64,000 nt of DNA from the NCBI GenBank assembly GCA_029747015.1, contig JAKOGI010001350.1, forward strand, positions 179,501 through 243,500. The letters run 5' to 3'. The translations under genes were made by a program, and so were the position numbers. Source of the DNA: Carnegiea gigantea. Lineage: Eukaryota; Streptophyta; Magnoliopsida; Caryophyllales; Cactaceae. Below are positions 22,084 through 35,580 of the stretch, in pieces. The notes beneath the pieces are model-generated. The model saw only the letters and a program-made list of their open reading frames with translations, was not told the DNA's origin and searched no databases. The stretch's first letter is position 1. The number at the start of each line of letters is the position of its first letter.

Positions 22084-23290
22084 TCAAATGTAACACCCCC
22101 GACCTCAGCGGGTCGTGTTACACGCCACAGCCTTCCCCTGGGGAAAGACTGTTAAGGCAACTTGCTTAAACCTATTTGAAACATAACCTATTGAGACTTA
22201 ATATTTAAAACTTAAGCCACTATAACATAATTGGGTCCTGAGTTTAACCCTAGGGCTAGGAATGTTAGGATTTTCTTAATTTCTGGGGGAAAACGGACAG
22301 AGTTTCCTCTAACAACTGACCGTTTTCCAGATTTAAAGCCTTACATTACATCGCTACAACACATAAAGGTACTAAATAACACCAACAACTCTACAGCTAC
22401 ACGTCGGAGTTCACAACTCTACGGGCCACACGCCCGGAGTATACAGAGTTTTCTATTTTTCATAAACCTTACAAAAAGATAAATAATTACATAACCTTGC
22501 AAACATACCCAATAATACATAATCATGTCATAATCAAACCAAGCAAGTCCATCCTTGTTGCACTCCACGCGTCAGTCACATATCTGTCGATCTGGGGAAA
22601 AAGGGGAAAAGCAATGGGAATGAGCAACCACCGCTCAGTGAGTAAACCCTCTCTCCCAAAACATACTTAAAATACATATTAACTTACGAAAGCCTTTCAT
22701 AATTTATTTTAGTTGAAGAGCTTTCACATAATACATCATATTCGAACCATAACCGAGCGAAAGAATAGTCATACCAAAAAGCTTAACTTTAGAAGAAACC
22801 GTAATGCATTGACTTAACATAACAAAGTTACGTAAACCCAGAAATATAGCATAAAAGGGATTTTACACATAAGTTTCACTCACTGAAAATCATACATAGT
22901 AACTTATTCACGTAAATGAGGAGACTAGACTCTCAGAGGTACTTTGTTATTGCCATCCCGGATCGACCAAACTCGAGCAGCAACATACGCCTATCCGGAT
23001 AAACATCATACTATGCTGAGACATAATTTTCATACTTAGACTTCAGGCGGGAATCAAACCACCATCCCTGAATCTATCATAACATAACTTATGTGATACC
23101 AGGCAGGAACTAAGCCACCATCCCTGGGTCTCAGACTTAAGTTTAAAGTTTCTAGAGTAGCTCCTCCATGTATACATAACATAACATAATCATTCGTACA
23201 CATACATACTTATACTTATTCATATATACGTCTTAGAAACTTATAACATTCATACACATACATACTTAGTAAACAACATGCTTATACTTA

Positions 23291-23404
<114 letters not shown>

Positions 23405-23634
23405 CTCATAACATAAAAACATAATCCTCTTGCAACTTTAGCTTTTAGGCAAACAAGAAAAGCCTCTTAAAAATCATGGTGAGTCTACTAACTCACGATT
23501 CAAAACTTGGATAGTTAACCAGCATGTACTCCAAAGCTAGGATTCATATATAATCACCTTTAGTTGCCCTTTTTATGCTCATTTCAATCTTCCAAACGCA
23601 AAAGGATGAACATGATACCGGCCAAGTTTGCCAA

Positions 23635-24650
23635 CTCATAAATCGACTTCGTGAATAGCTTAAAAGCTTTTAATAATCGTAATAAATTTGCTAACATGTA
23701 AACTAACTTCATAAAATACATTTACTAATTCATAAAACGACTTCGTTTCTAACTTAAAAGCTTCGTATAAGCGTAACACGATTACTAACCCACAAAGTGA
23801 CTTCGTTTTTAACTTAAGAAACTTCTTATAGATGTAAAACGTTTGCTAGTCTGTGAAACGACTTTATTTCTAACTTAAAAGCTTTGTATAAATGTAATAC
23901 GTTTATTAACTCGTAAAACGACCTCCTTTTAGACTTAAAAGCTTCTTATAAAGGCAATAAATTGGTTAATACTTAAAACGACTTCACTTTAAGGTTAAAA
24001 GTTTCTTATAAAGGTAACACGTTTACCAAATCGTAAAACGACTTGATTTCTAACTCGAATACTTCGTATAGACGTAATAAGTTTACTAAATCATAAAACG
24101 ACTTCGTTTTTAACTTAAAAGCTTCGTGTAAATGTAATTAGTTTGCTAAATCGTAAAACGATTTCGTTTTCAACCTAAAAGCTTCTTAATAATGTAACAC
24201 GTTTGTTAGTTTGTAAAACGACTTCGTTTTAAACTTATAAGCTTCTTATAAACAAAATGAGGTCTATTAACACGTAAATCGGCTTCACAAATAACTTAAA
24301 GACTTTTTATAAACGTAAAATGTTTACTAAATCGTATAACGACTTAGCTTCTAACTTAAACACTTCGTATAAATGTAATAGGGTTGCTAAACCATAAAAC
24401 GACTTTGTTTTCAACTTAGACGCTTCGTGTAGACATAATAAGTTCACTAAATCGTAAAACGATTTTGTTTTCAACTTAGAAGCTACATATAAATGTAATA
24501 AGGTTGCTAAATCGTAAAACGACTTCGTTTTCAACTTAAAAACTTCTTATAAATGTAAAACGATTGCTAACTCATAAAACAACTTCACTTTTTAGCTAAA
24601 AAGCTTCTTTTAAACGTCAAACGTTTACTAGATCGTAGATCGAAACTCGT
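23635..24650 (-). repeat. 60-bp minisatellite in right giant LTR
   Basis: It has the same number and order of units as 18060-19090, as judged by matching variant units at the same offsets. The array was therefore present before this insertion and has not detectably changed in unit number since. Confidence 0.88.
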
Positions 24651-26304
24651 TTGATGCATAACGTGCTTAGTTAACGTTTAATTCAAACTAAGTTCGAAAT
24701 CGAAACTCATTTGAGACTTAAATACTTAGTTAGCAATAAATGCAAGCTAGATTCGTTTAAAAATTCCATTTTGAAACTCAAGATGGGTGTAAAAATAAAC
24801 TAAAGGCTTAAAATGTTCCCAACCTTGCTATCATTCAAAAACTTAAAGCACTTGGCTCGTTTATGAGGCAAACATCACTTCATAAATCTTCTATGTAAAT
24901 GCTTCTTGAAACGTAACGGTTTTACTACCTCTTGACTCGAAACTTCATAAAGATTCAAGTTTGACCAAAATCTACCTTGATGCCAACTTATGAAGTAGTG
25001 GGTTTTTAAACGCATTAACCCTAGACTAGGTAACCCAAGTTTGTTCGAATGAAATAGTTAGTATTTGCAAACTTCCTAAAACCAGGCTTGAATGTACACC
25101 AAAACAATAAAGACTTCTTTTACTTTTATACCACCCTCTTGTATCCGAAATGATCTTCAATGCTAACTGGTTTGATATGAAAATCGAAAGCAACTTTAGA
25201 GAGTTATATGCAGTTCTAAATCATGAAAGCCACCATTTTAAAACATCAGGCAACCTTTCAAGAATAGATGGGTTCTGTCCTGGCATAACAAAAGCTTAAT
25301 TCATTTGTTTGTCCACACATACCATCGAATTCATACAACAACAATCGAATCTGCCAATTCAGTAAACTGATTCGTATAGTTATTATTCGAAATCCATAAA
25401 ATAGGAGGGATTAAGGATTTACCCACCTCGAATCCAAGCTATATGCGTGCAAATTGGCTAGATTGAAGCTAAATTCGAACTCCACATACCCAGAAAATCT
25501 ACTGCCTTCGCGTGAGTTTTGAACACCACCAAACCAGAAACCCTAACTTGCTATTTTTGATAATTTTAGGCACAATTAAGATGAAATTAGGGTGAGGATC
25601 GAATTTACAGACGAAGAAGAGGTTCGAATTCACCTTGCATGCCCGAAAATGGACGGGTGTTTGGCCGAGCTTACGTTGATTCACCCCTACCTGGGCCGGT
25701 TCTAGCCCAGCCACGCGTGGGGTGGGTCGCCGGCACCTGGTGGGCGTCGCCTGGTGTCCGGTTTGGTCGAGCGTTTGTCGCGGCAGCGAGGGGAGGAGAT
25801 GGGAAGGCAAGTGGAGGTTCTCTGGTTGAGGTGTCGTGAGGCAGGGGAAGCAGAATGAAGAAGATGGAATTGGGGGGGTTGCGTGCCTCAACTGCTTTTG
25901 CCCCCTTTCTCTTTTTTTTTGATTCAATTAAACCACAAAACACCAGTCTGTTGTATTATTAATCAAATTCCCAGCATCTAATTCTAAACTGAGATCCTAA
26001 ATATAATCGTGGGTTAGTTTACTCGCCCATGAATATGCTAAGGATCGATTTAGTAAATTACAGAACTATTCCCAGGGTTCAACAATCTGATCGTATTTGG
26101 GATTTGCTTTTCTTGAAATTCAAAGAATCGAAGGCTTGTCTTGTTGCACAACTTTAGGCAATTTATTTTTGGGTTTTTGAAGTTGGATAGATCGATAACT
26201 TGGGCAATATGGCAGTTCTAGGTTGGCGGATGCTAAAATAAAAGTTTCTAACCCAACAGGCATAATATTCATTAAGCAAGTACGACAAGACTCCGGGTCT
26301 CACA

Positions 26305-26563
26305 AATCCTTTATCCAAAAGTTCATTGATTTGTTATCAAATTCTTGGATATCTTGGTGTGTATATACCATTTGTTTGACTTGAATAATAATATTGGGAT
26401 TTAACAGAGTGATTTTAGCAAATGCTTTATCTTTGTCCCAAAATTTTAGAGGATTATTAGAGTAGAGTTCTTTGCATAATTTATGTTGTTGTTTGACAAT
26501 ATACTCTTTAACAGATAACTCAAGTAGTAAGATTGTTAGTACTATCTCATGTCGAACAGGCAT
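26305..26563 (-). pseudogene. Pararetrovirus protease-RT linker and RT start
   Basis: This 87-residue frame on the viral strand includes KFWDKDKAFAKITLLNPN and VYTHQDIQEFDNKSMNFW, the segment just ahead of the RT core in caulimovirids. It stops at the Gypsy insertion, and its continuation begins at 16588. The two halves abut exactly once the element and one AATCC copy are removed. Confidence 0.75.
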
Positions 26564-26980
26564 TACCTTATCACCACGTTGGTTGTGTGTAAACTCAATT
26601 TTTTGATGAGTGTAAGCCTTACTTAATTTTTCAATAAGAACTGAGCGACCATTAATTGTAAATATTATTTGGTTGATGGTCTGTGTGCATGGAAAATATA
26701 GTTTCTAAAAATTATTTCCAATAATCATATCACAAGAGGGTTGGCTAGTAGCTTAAAGAATTGGTATAATGTATTGAACTCCTCCTAATTATATGGCTAA
26801 TCCTTTATATGGCTTTATTGTGGCTCATAATACTGTTGTCGGCTATCCTTACTTGTAAAGGATTCTTCGCTCCTTTTCACATAAATTCTGAAAATAATGA
26901 TCTTTTTTCAAAGCTTACAGGACAACTGCTATATATATAGACACACAATTCAAATTTATTATATCCCTCTAAGTATATAT
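26564..26980 (-). pseudogene. Pararetrovirus aspartic protease relic
   Basis: The minus strand keeps CVYIDSSCPVSF near 26915-26955, a decayed form of the D-S/T-G active-site block. Further on are IQVRIADNS-like and HTDHQPNN-like pieces in several frames. Multiple stops and shifts are present. In the virus this enzyme would cut the polyprotein. Confidence 0.55.
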
Positions 26981-27356
26981 TTATTAGGATATAAGTGCTA
27001 TTAGGATTTGTATTGTTGACTTCATAGCATGTCACCATTGTTATATTTTTGACTAATTCATCCTCATAAAGTGGCTCACTAATAGTTCTTGTTTTGTACC
27101 CAATGAGTTTCCTACCTAAACTTATACATCTGTCTACACTGTGTCATGCGAGCTCAAAATTCATTCTACTCATTTCACTGGTCATACTAATTACATCATC
27201 TTCTTTAAGCTCTTCTTTAGTTGATGAAGACACTTCTGCCCATTCTGATTTTGTACTCATGCTTCTTAATAATTGGGGGTTAATGGTAATTTTACCATTC
27301 TCATCAATTTTTATTACATTTTTTATTGATTTTTATAGGGTGCCAAAGCTAGATAT

Positions 27357-27905
27357 CTATGAACAATCAATCTTTATCTCCTGTGGATCAGACTTAATCC
27401 TCTGGAGCTTTTGCATAGGGGTAGAACTTTCAAATTTTTCTGCCTTTATCATTGTTACCTTAGTTTTTGAATCTATTATATTAACAAATTTGTAGATAAT
27501 TTTCGAAAATATCCTCAATGAATATCGTCCTCTTTTCATGTCCATACTAACTGGTTTTATCTGAAAGGATATGAAGTTTTTAGCAAATTCATCTTTTAGA
27601 CGAATACAATATTTAGGTCAACAATTGAATCCTACTGATCCATTACATAAATTAGTCTTAATCCCTGTGATAATTTGTTTATTAAATTTGGTATGCCTAA
27701 CATCACAGAGTAAAATATAAAAATTAATATCTTTCACATAATACTGCAATAGAGTGATTTGAACTTGGACACTTCCAACATAAATATACCTGTACTTTCT
27801 ATCTTGGTTATGCTTAAGGATATTTTTCCAATTAATGATATTAACTTCGGCCACATCATACTCACAATCTTTTATTTCTAAATCCCCTTCCATAATTTCG
27901 TACAC
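27357..27905 (-). pseudogene. Pararetrovirus movement protein relic
   Basis: The larger piece (27905-27618, 95 residues) has DRKYRYIYVGSVQVQI, LLCDVRHTKFNKQII and NLCNGSVGFNC, which match the 30K-type movement domain of caulimovirids that helps virus pass through plasmodesmata. A stop follows NC. A second piece (27545-27357) with GRYSLRIFSKIIYKFVNII continues the same domain after a shift. It lies downstream of the zinc-knuckle region. Confidence 0.75.
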
Positions 27906-28219
27906 ATACCTACTCTTCAGTTGAAAGATGGATTTTTTTATAGATCATGTCTTTCTGAATTATAGGAAGAATCCAATCTCCCTTGACTTCTTCATTATCA
28001 TTGGCTATAACAAACTCTTCTCCTTGAAGATCACCAATACTAATTGAGCTACTTTCCATCATATGACTGGTTTCTTCATAATCACTTTCTTCAAACTTAT
28101 TGTCCAGTATAATTTTAACAATTCCTTTGTTGTTATTTAGAGCTAGGTCTAATGCCACTTTCTCACTAAGCTCAAAGTAGTCTAGGCTTCCTAGAGTTTC
28201 AATCAGCTTACTATTCTTT

Positions 28220-28978
28220 CTATTTTTGCATTCATTGGTGTAATGCACTACTTCTCTGCATGCCCAACATCTGTAGCTGTTTTCCCTATAGAACAATAAG
28301 TGACTTTTCTGAAAAAATCTTCATTTTTTAGTACTAGATTTGTTATAATGTTATCTTCTCTATTTTTCTCCCCTTTGTTTATTAAATTTGTTTTTCTTAT
28401 AAAAGTTTCTTTTTCTTCTCCCTTCAGGTACTTTCCCATTGGTGTGGAGAATTCCAACAAGATAGACATTACTTCTTAATTTTCTTTTGCTTTTGGAGAT
28501 CAAGACATTGCTCATTAACCCATTTTCTTAAATAAGAGATTCTTGAACCAAGGGTATTAATGACATCTGCTCTTCCAAACCATGCAATGTATTTTTCATT
28601 AATTATGGAATTTATTAGATATGACAATTTGTCATAGAATATATCAAGATTAGTTTCATTATACCCAATTTTGTAATAATATTGACTAAATTCAGTGATA
28701 TAATTCTTCAGATATCTCATATCCCATAACTCTATATTATTAATCTTTCTTCGTCATTCTCTTGTTTTTTTTTTTCAAAATCAAGTTTAGATTCGATTTT
28801 CCTTACATAAATTTTTGAACATTGCAGCTTGTGTTTCCATCATTCTTAATGCACTTTTACTGTCTTCATTTAATGAATTATACCAATCAGCTATAGTACC
28901 AGAAAAGTTATTTATTCGATATAGTTTAGAAAATTTACAGCAGTCCATGTAGTATTTAAATTTAAGACACTTATTCAC
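28220..28978 (-). pseudogene. Pararetrovirus coat-protein region with zinc knuckle
   Basis: Successive broken frames (28978-28787, 28720-28469, 28469-28248 and the start of 28296-27910) make up a coat-protein-like region. Visible pieces are NNFSGTIADWYNSLNEDSK (capsid-like), YLKNYITEFSQYYYKIGY, and the CX2CX4HX4C knuckle CWACREVVHYTNEC near 28222-28270. A Lys/Glu-rich stretch precedes the knuckle and an acidic stretch follows it. Frame changes separate every piece. Confidence 0.65.
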
Positions 28979-29125
28979 TCCTCTTTTCCAGTGCCCAAAT
29001 ATTTCTTCTCTATTATGAGCTCCATCAACGTTTAAGATATATCTTTTCTAGCTAATTAGGATAAGACCAATTTTCTCAAAGGTTATAGATTTCCTTAGGA
29101 TAAACCCTAAGAAAAAATTGGTTGT

Positions 29126-29368
29126 TCACCCTGGTAGAACATATCTAGGTCTCATAAAATAAGTGTTTCTTCTAGAAGGTTCACCAAATTCTTCAAGTTT
29201 AAGAACAACATTGTTAACTAAATTGGACTCGAGTTCATCTACGTTAAACTCTTCTCCAATCTCATTAATCTCATCATCAAATATGATTTTACCATACTTT
29301 TCATCAAATTTTCTTCTAATTTCTTCTAGAGGTACTATATTAAGATCTTCTAACTTAATTAGGTACAT
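29126..29368 (-). pseudogene. Pararetrovirus N-terminal region, unknown
   Basis: This 80-residue acidic frame (EEIRRKFDEKYGKIIFDDEI, ending MRPRYVLPG) lies ahead of the coat-protein region. A further 67-residue frame at 29871-29668 is Lys/Ile-rich and helical-looking. I recognise no domain in either. Their position fits the N-terminal part of the viral polyprotein. Confidence 0.4.
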
Positions 29369-29985
29369 TTGCTGATATACTTCTTTTTCTAACTAAACAT
29401 TATTTGTCTCTTTATTATCATCAGATAATATCTATCGCTTATCAACTATTGCGCCCGTGATTTTATTTAATTCTTCCACATTTTGTTCTTTTTCAAACAC
29501 ACTTTGTAGTTCTTCAAGATTATATTGCTTATACTACATCGTCTTCTTCTTTTTGTGCCTTTTCAGCCGATTTTTCACCTGATTTTTCTCATACTTCTTT
29601 TTGGATTTTTATATCATGCAAAGGAAGTAGATTTTTTGTTTTTGAGGTTTTGGAAAGGATATTTATGCTAATATGGAATATTAATACTTAAAGTCGCTTT
29701 TCTACTATGTGTGATTTTGTTAACTAAAAAAAGATGGATTACAAATAATTGCTTTTTAATCTCCTTAACTCCGGTCTTAATTTTAGCTGATTTGACTTTT
29801 AATTCTAAAACTATATCAGTGATATAGTTTAATTGTGTTGCTACTGAAGTGATTCCTTTTAGAGAGTGCACAATGTGCGAATAATTAGGAGTAGGGAAAG
29901 CAGGTGATGACTCAAGTATTAAACACAGTTAATTAACTTAATTAATCATTAATTAGCTTAATTATCTTTATTATTTTTTATCACT

Positions 29986-30000
29986 TGGCTCAGATATCAT
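29986..30000 (-). other. Candidate pararetrovirus primer-binding site
   Basis: On the minus strand TGATATCTGAGCCA differs by two bases from the Met-tRNA site TGGTATCAGAGCCA. It lies just upstream of the first viral coding pieces, the expected place. Confidence 0.55.
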
Positions 30001-30010
30001 TTGAAAGAGG

Positions 30011-30637
30011 GTTTCCATTAGTACCTATAAGCAGAAAACTACAAGCAGAAAATTAAATTTTTCGAAAGTAAGTTTTTAAGGATTTGGATCAAATATGCAA
30101 ATATGAGAAACTTAGGGTCGTTGGTGCAATTTTAAAAATATAAGCTTGGTCGATTATGGTCCCAAAGAATGTTTACCCAAGTTGGATGAACTTGAAAATA
30201 TTTATCAAAAATTGGGGGTTTTGAAAATTATTTGCCCTAACCTCGATACTCAAAAGATAATTTTTTCACTTAGGTAGGGATGCCACAAGTCCGAGAAAAT
30301 GTACAAAGAATAGATTAAAGCCTAACTAAGGCCTAAGTCTTAAGTGCTACATATATTTTAATTTGTTCGGAGAGATAATTTAACTAAAACATCAACCATG
30401 ATTACTCCTTTAGAGACATGACACCTAGGGCAGATTCAATTTGGAGGAATCCTAGTCTCAAGCACTTAGTAGTCTAAATTTCTTTAAAATTCATATTAAA
30501 AGTTTCAATTTTTTTGAGGACACTCACAAAAATTAAATAATATATATAAAATTTTAGAGAGATTAAAATGAATTCCTTCATATAAAATTTCTATATTAAA
30601 CCCACTTTTTTTTTTGTTTGGTGTCAAATCGATCTCA
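30011..30637. other. Unassigned stretch between virus and LINE-A
   Basis: This is AT-rich sequence with no coding frame. It could include viral leader at its left end. I find no TATA box or polyadenylation signal like those at 13200-13420. Confidence 0.4.
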
Positions 30638-30667
30638 CTTAATTTGCTTGATTTTTTTTTTTTTTTT

Positions 30668-33600
30668 GTAAGAAAGGTAAGACAAACAATCTAGGATGCC
30701 CTTCTCCCAAGGGCTCGTCCTAGATTATCCTCAAATAGGATACGCCCAAGATCCTTATGTGGGACCAAAATCCATCTAGTAGTTGAAAGAATAGAAAGCC
30801 CGTATTTAGCTAACCAATCGGCAGCACTATTACCCTACCGAAAAATATGATGAATAACAATATTGGGGAAGCTTTGTAAAAAGGAGTGAATATCTTGAAC
30901 CAACACTTGAATCTCCTAAGGTACATGAACTTTCCCTTTAACTGCTTGGATGAGAATGCGATTATCCCCTTCAATATGAATATTAGTGAAGCATGCCTTT
31001 GCTGCTGCTCGAACTCCATTGCACATTGCTGTGGCCTCGACCACAAGAACTGATGCCGCGCCTAGGTTGAAGGATTCTGCCTGAGGGAACCACCCAGCCC
31101 AGTCGCGAATGATAAATCCTCCTGCTGCAACTTGGGAGCTCTTAGATCCATCAAAGTTAATTTTGAGAAATCCTCCTGGTGGCTCCTGCCATGCTATCCA
31201 CCTTGATTGCTTACGTCTACAGCTTGAAGGAGGGTGTGGGGATGGTTGGAAGGAGTGTGAAATTTTATGTCTTATACACCATTCAGCACTAGCTCGTTTA
31301 GAGTGCAGGAGGACTGGTCCCGGACTAGACGGTTCGTTATGAAAAATTAGATTATTCCTATTCTTCTAGATGCTCCAAAGAAGAGCGACAACTCTACCCA
31401 TTTGGATGTGTGATTGGGATTGCTTAAGGGAGGATAGCCATTCGACAAGATTCAATTGAGTATTAGTTGTAGGGATATTGTTAATCCAGTTGTGATCGCT
31501 TGCTAGTTGCCAAATGAGTTATGTATTGGGACATTCGAGAAATAGATGCTCAGCGTCTTCAAAAGGACCATTACAATGGGGACAGCAAGGGTCCAGATTC
31601 AACCCCCTACATAACAGATTCCCTCGAGTGGGGAGGGATGTATGACAGAGTTGCCAGAGGAAGACCTTTAACTTAGGCATGATATCTAGGTTCCAAATCC
31701 AGCTAAAATTCCAGGATTGGGATTTACGGAGATCAAACCCGTGTGCAGCTCATGTTGCCGATTTAGTGGTGAATTCTCCACTCCCAGTAAGGCCCTAATA
31801 GATGGAATCAGTAATAGGGTTAGATGGAATTGGGGTCACTAGGATAGCCTGAATACAGGAATGATTAACAAGCCCTTACAGTTTAGTAGTATCCCACTCT
31901 TTTGATGGAAGAATAAACTGCGCAGCAATGAGAGACTGATAGATATTTGCCACGTCAGGGATAAGCATTAGATCAGCTAGACTCCGATTATCACATCAGC
32001 TGTCGAACCAGAATTTGATATTTGTGCCATCCCCAACATTCCACCTAACTCCTTTTTGGAATTGATGGCGATTCCTTAGAATACACTTCCACACATGAAT
32101 CCGTCTGCCGAGGCTTTGCTATGAAAAATTGTTCGTTAACAGGGTACTTGGCCAACATTTGCTCTGTCCAGAGGTATGGTTGGTTAAAAAGCTTCTAAGT
32201 TAGTTTACTTAAGAAAGCACTATTAACTGCCTCTGTCTTTCAAAGGCCTAGGCCTCTCGCTTCTTTGGGTCTGCAAATTTTACCCCATGAGACCATTTGT
32301 ACTCCTTTTAGATTATCAGATGTCTTCTAGAAGAAATCACGACTAATTTTATCAATTCGCCTACTAGCGGCAGTCGGTAATTAAAAGCATTGCATGGTAT
32401 GAGCCGGCATGGCTTCTAGATTAGATTGAATTAGCGCTATATGCCTTGCTTTCGACACCCTCTTAGTCTTCCAGTTTTGGAGTTTAGCTGCGGTCTTATT
32501 CACCAAATCAAAAGAAGTATGAACATTTGGTCGTCCCGTAAGCACAGGACATCCCATTTACTTACCCAAATTATCTTGCTGTTTAATATTGAAAACGGAG
32601 GACACGATACGTCGATCATGTGGATTTGCATTTTTTGAGAAGGTAAGGGATGATTTCTGGAAGTTAATGAGTTGTCCAGATTGGTGGCAGAAGTTGTTCA
32701 GGATACCCAAGAGTTTTTGGCATGACTCAAGGTTGGTGCGGTAGAAAAGGAGGCTATCATCAGCAAACAAAAGGCATGGCAACTTATCTACACGGGGTGA
32801 GATTTTAAAGCCAATGCCACTTTTCTTCTAAGATAATTCGGCTTGCAGTGCATGGGTAAGCACTTCCATACAAATAAGAAAAAGATACGGAGATAATGGA
32901 TCACCCTGTCGTAGACCTCTGCTTGGCGTAAAAAAAACCCGACACTTCATCATTCATAATAACTGAATAGGATACTGTGGTAACACACTGTTGAATCCAC
33001 TGAATCCAGTTAGGGTGAAATCCTAACTTTCTAAGACATTCAAAAAGGAAGGACCATTCCATTCTGCCGTACGCTTTTTCTATATCAAGTTTAAGTACTA
33101 CCCAAAACTTCTTCCCTTTCATGAAATTAAATTTGGTAATGACCTCATGTGCCAAGAGAATATTATCATGGATAGACCGATGCGGAATGAAAGCACTTTG
33201 AACCGGGTCAATGATTTTTTCAAGGAATGGCCGTATTCTGTTTACCAGAATTTTGACAATGATCTTATAAAGCGTGTTACACAGACTAATGGGCCGGAAC
33301 TGTGCTGTGACTGAGGGGTTGTCAACTTTCGAAATTAAAGCAATTAGAGTATGGTTAATTTGCTTTAGCAGTTTGCCATCTTGAAAAAAGGACCAAATTG
33401 CATGGCATATGTCCTTTTGCACAACAGACCAATGATCCTAGAAAAAGGTTGCACCAAACCCATCAGGGCCTGGTGCTTTAAATTTATCCATCTGAAACAC
33501 TGCCTCCTTTATCTCATCATCTTCAACAGGTTTAATAAGAGTCATATTATCCTCAGATGAGATTTTTGGGGGCAAATTAAACATTAGAGAAGGTGAACTT

Positions 33601-33946
33601 GATGACTTAAAGCGTAGCTTGTAGTCATCAACAAATAACTGTTGGACCATAGCCGCATCATCAATCCAGACACCAGATGCGTCTTTAATCTTAATAATAG
33701 CAGAAGGAGACTTTCTAGTTTTCATAACTTGATGAAAATATCGAGAATTTCTATCGCTGTTAACGAGCCATTCTTTTCGGGCAAATCTACCCTAGTATTT
33801 TTGGTTGAATAAATGCATCTTTTCACGTTGCCGGAGTAGTTTGTAGTGCTAGTTATTGAGGCGCAGACTGTTCGGTTGGGTTATAAGTTTTTGTTCAACG
33901 TGGAGTAGCTTCACAGCATTTCTTTCTAATTTATAGCGAAAGTTGC
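30668..33946 (-). pseudogene. LINE-A ORF2: RT, zf-RVT and RNase H
   Basis: This is the multifunctional ORF2 of an L1 element, 3' two-thirds. RT starts near 33725 with KAPGPDGF and continues with HTLIALISKV, FRPISLCNTLYKII, NRIRPFLEKIIDPVQSAFI and LKLDIEKAYGRMEWSFL. The catalytic box is intact as FADD near 32755-32770. Zinc-binding zf-RVT residues follow near 31540-31680. A plant-type RNase H lies at about 30800-31200 and keeps FDGS and VVEATA-type blocks in different frames. Stops and shifts near 33430, 32890, 32550 and beyond mean it is not translatable as one protein. Confidence 0.85.
33942..33946. repeat. Target duplication of Sirevirus, left copy
   Basis: GTTGC precedes the 5' LTR. An identical copy follows the 3' LTR at 44864-44868. 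Confidence 0.95.
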
Positions 33947-35524
33947 TGTTGATTATATTTAGTTTTGATGATAACAAATCCAAGTGTAAAAATTTGTCCA
34001 AGTAATGTTGCTCCGAACACGATCTCCAAACAGGCCTAACTGGTGTTTGTGATCTTTATTGTATTAACTGGTTTGCTACATGTGAGAACAAGTCTTCTAG
34101 ACAGGTTTTACTTGGTGATTCCATATTAAGTCAAGAACACCATCTCGACAGTTGATTGTAAAGCGTGTTCCTGAACTCTAGCAATGCAAAGAACAACCCC
34201 AGCAAACAAGGTGGCCTTGGTGTTCACAGCAGCTCTACAAATCTCGGACAAGATGACTGGTTCAAAACAAGAAGTCTTGGGTATATAGGTTTTATTTAAT
34301 TAGACTCTTGTTAATATGCCAATATTGAAAACATCATTTTAAACACCTCTTGAATCGGTATTTGCGCTAAAGTACTTCAGAACACCAGTTGCGAACAACC
34401 CTGCAAACAGGGTGCCTAGGGTGTTTCTGAACTGCAGTGGCCATACCCGATTATTTTTGAAAATTCATTTTGGTTGGCCAAGATCTCCAGAATACTTTCT
34501 TTGAATTTCAAAATTGCTATTTTTCTGGAGAGGATAGTTCTTGAAAATATTATGGAAATTTGCGAAAATAGGTTTGGGAGATTTGCCAAATCAAAAGATT
34601 CCTATGACTATATTTTCGGATTTGGTAAAAGCTGAAAATCTCTTTAAACCTCTTCACGGCTATGGGAAGATAAGGGTTATCTTTTAAGATAACAAAATCC
34701 CTTATATTTTGGGATAAATTCATCATTAGCCGTTGGAGAATATATTTTGTTTGCAAAATCATTTTCCATACTTAGCTGAGTCTTTGGTTTTTGACCGTTG
34801 GACCTTGTGTTTAAAAACCGCAGCTTTTCTCTCCCGTAGAGAAGCCAAGAAGCAGATAGAAAAAACTCAGACTGAAAAAGAGAAGCAACACAGCTTTCTG
34901 AAAAATCTGAAAAAAATCAGGAAACTCGGTTTTCACATTAAAATTCTTGAGCTTCATTCTGAAAAGCAAAACCGTGACAAGCTGTGTTTGATTTGAGTTT
35001 TCAAACCATTGGCATAATAGGATCTTCATTGTACCTTACATCTGCTTAGTGAGAAGCACCCCCTGTAAGGTGTTTGTAACCCTGATCTTGGATCAGAAAA
35101 GTGAGTGAGTGTGTCCTAGTCGTGTGGACTTGGACGTGTCTAATCTTGCGAAGGTTGGACGTGGTGTAACCTGTCTTTGGGAAGAAGGTTACGTGGTTGC
35201 AAGTTGTAACAAGGTGTGTTACATTTGTAACGTGTGAAGCCCGTTAGTGAAAGTGGTTAAATCCTACACGAGGTAAGTCGTGGTTTTTCACACCTCAGTT
35301 GGGCTAGAGGTGTTTTCCACGTAAAAATTGTGTGTGCTTTATTTTCCGCATTTATCTTGGTGATTTTCGCATCTGCAATATTTGAGAACACCCCGTGCAA
35401 ACAAGCTATCAGGGTGTTTGTCATTTGAGAACAACCTCTGTGAGGGTGTTTGTTATTTACAACGCGAAAATCAGACACCACAATTCACCCCCCCTCTTGT
35501 GGTTGTATACTCACGAACTCAACA
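33947..35524 (+). repeat. 5' LTR of Sirevirus
   Basis: It begins TGTTGATTATATTTAG and ends GAACTCAACA. It has many GAACACC/GGTGTTC-type half-sites, for example at 34390-34425 and 35380-35455. It carries the promoter in principle; TATATAG near 34272 is one candidate TATA box but is unproven. Confidence 0.93.
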
Positions 35525-35541
35525 AGTGGTATCAGAGCAGG
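35525..35541 (+). other. Primer-binding site of Sirevirus
   Basis: AGTGGTATCAGAGCAGG directly follows the LTR. TGGTATCAGAGC is the initiator Met-tRNA complement. Confidence 0.93.
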
Positions 35542-35580
35542 TTCTCTTACAAAAGGTTAACACCTTGAGAGATTCTGAAG

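Noticed and set aside
25499..25927. 142-codon Pro-rich minus-strand frame
   Set aside because: It is within the right giant LTR. The matching left LTR frame is broken differently, so no selection is apparent.
35525..35541. TGGTATCAGAGC sites considered as tRNA gene remnants
   Set aside because: All are next to LTR ends and lack a cloverleaf; they are primer-binding sites.
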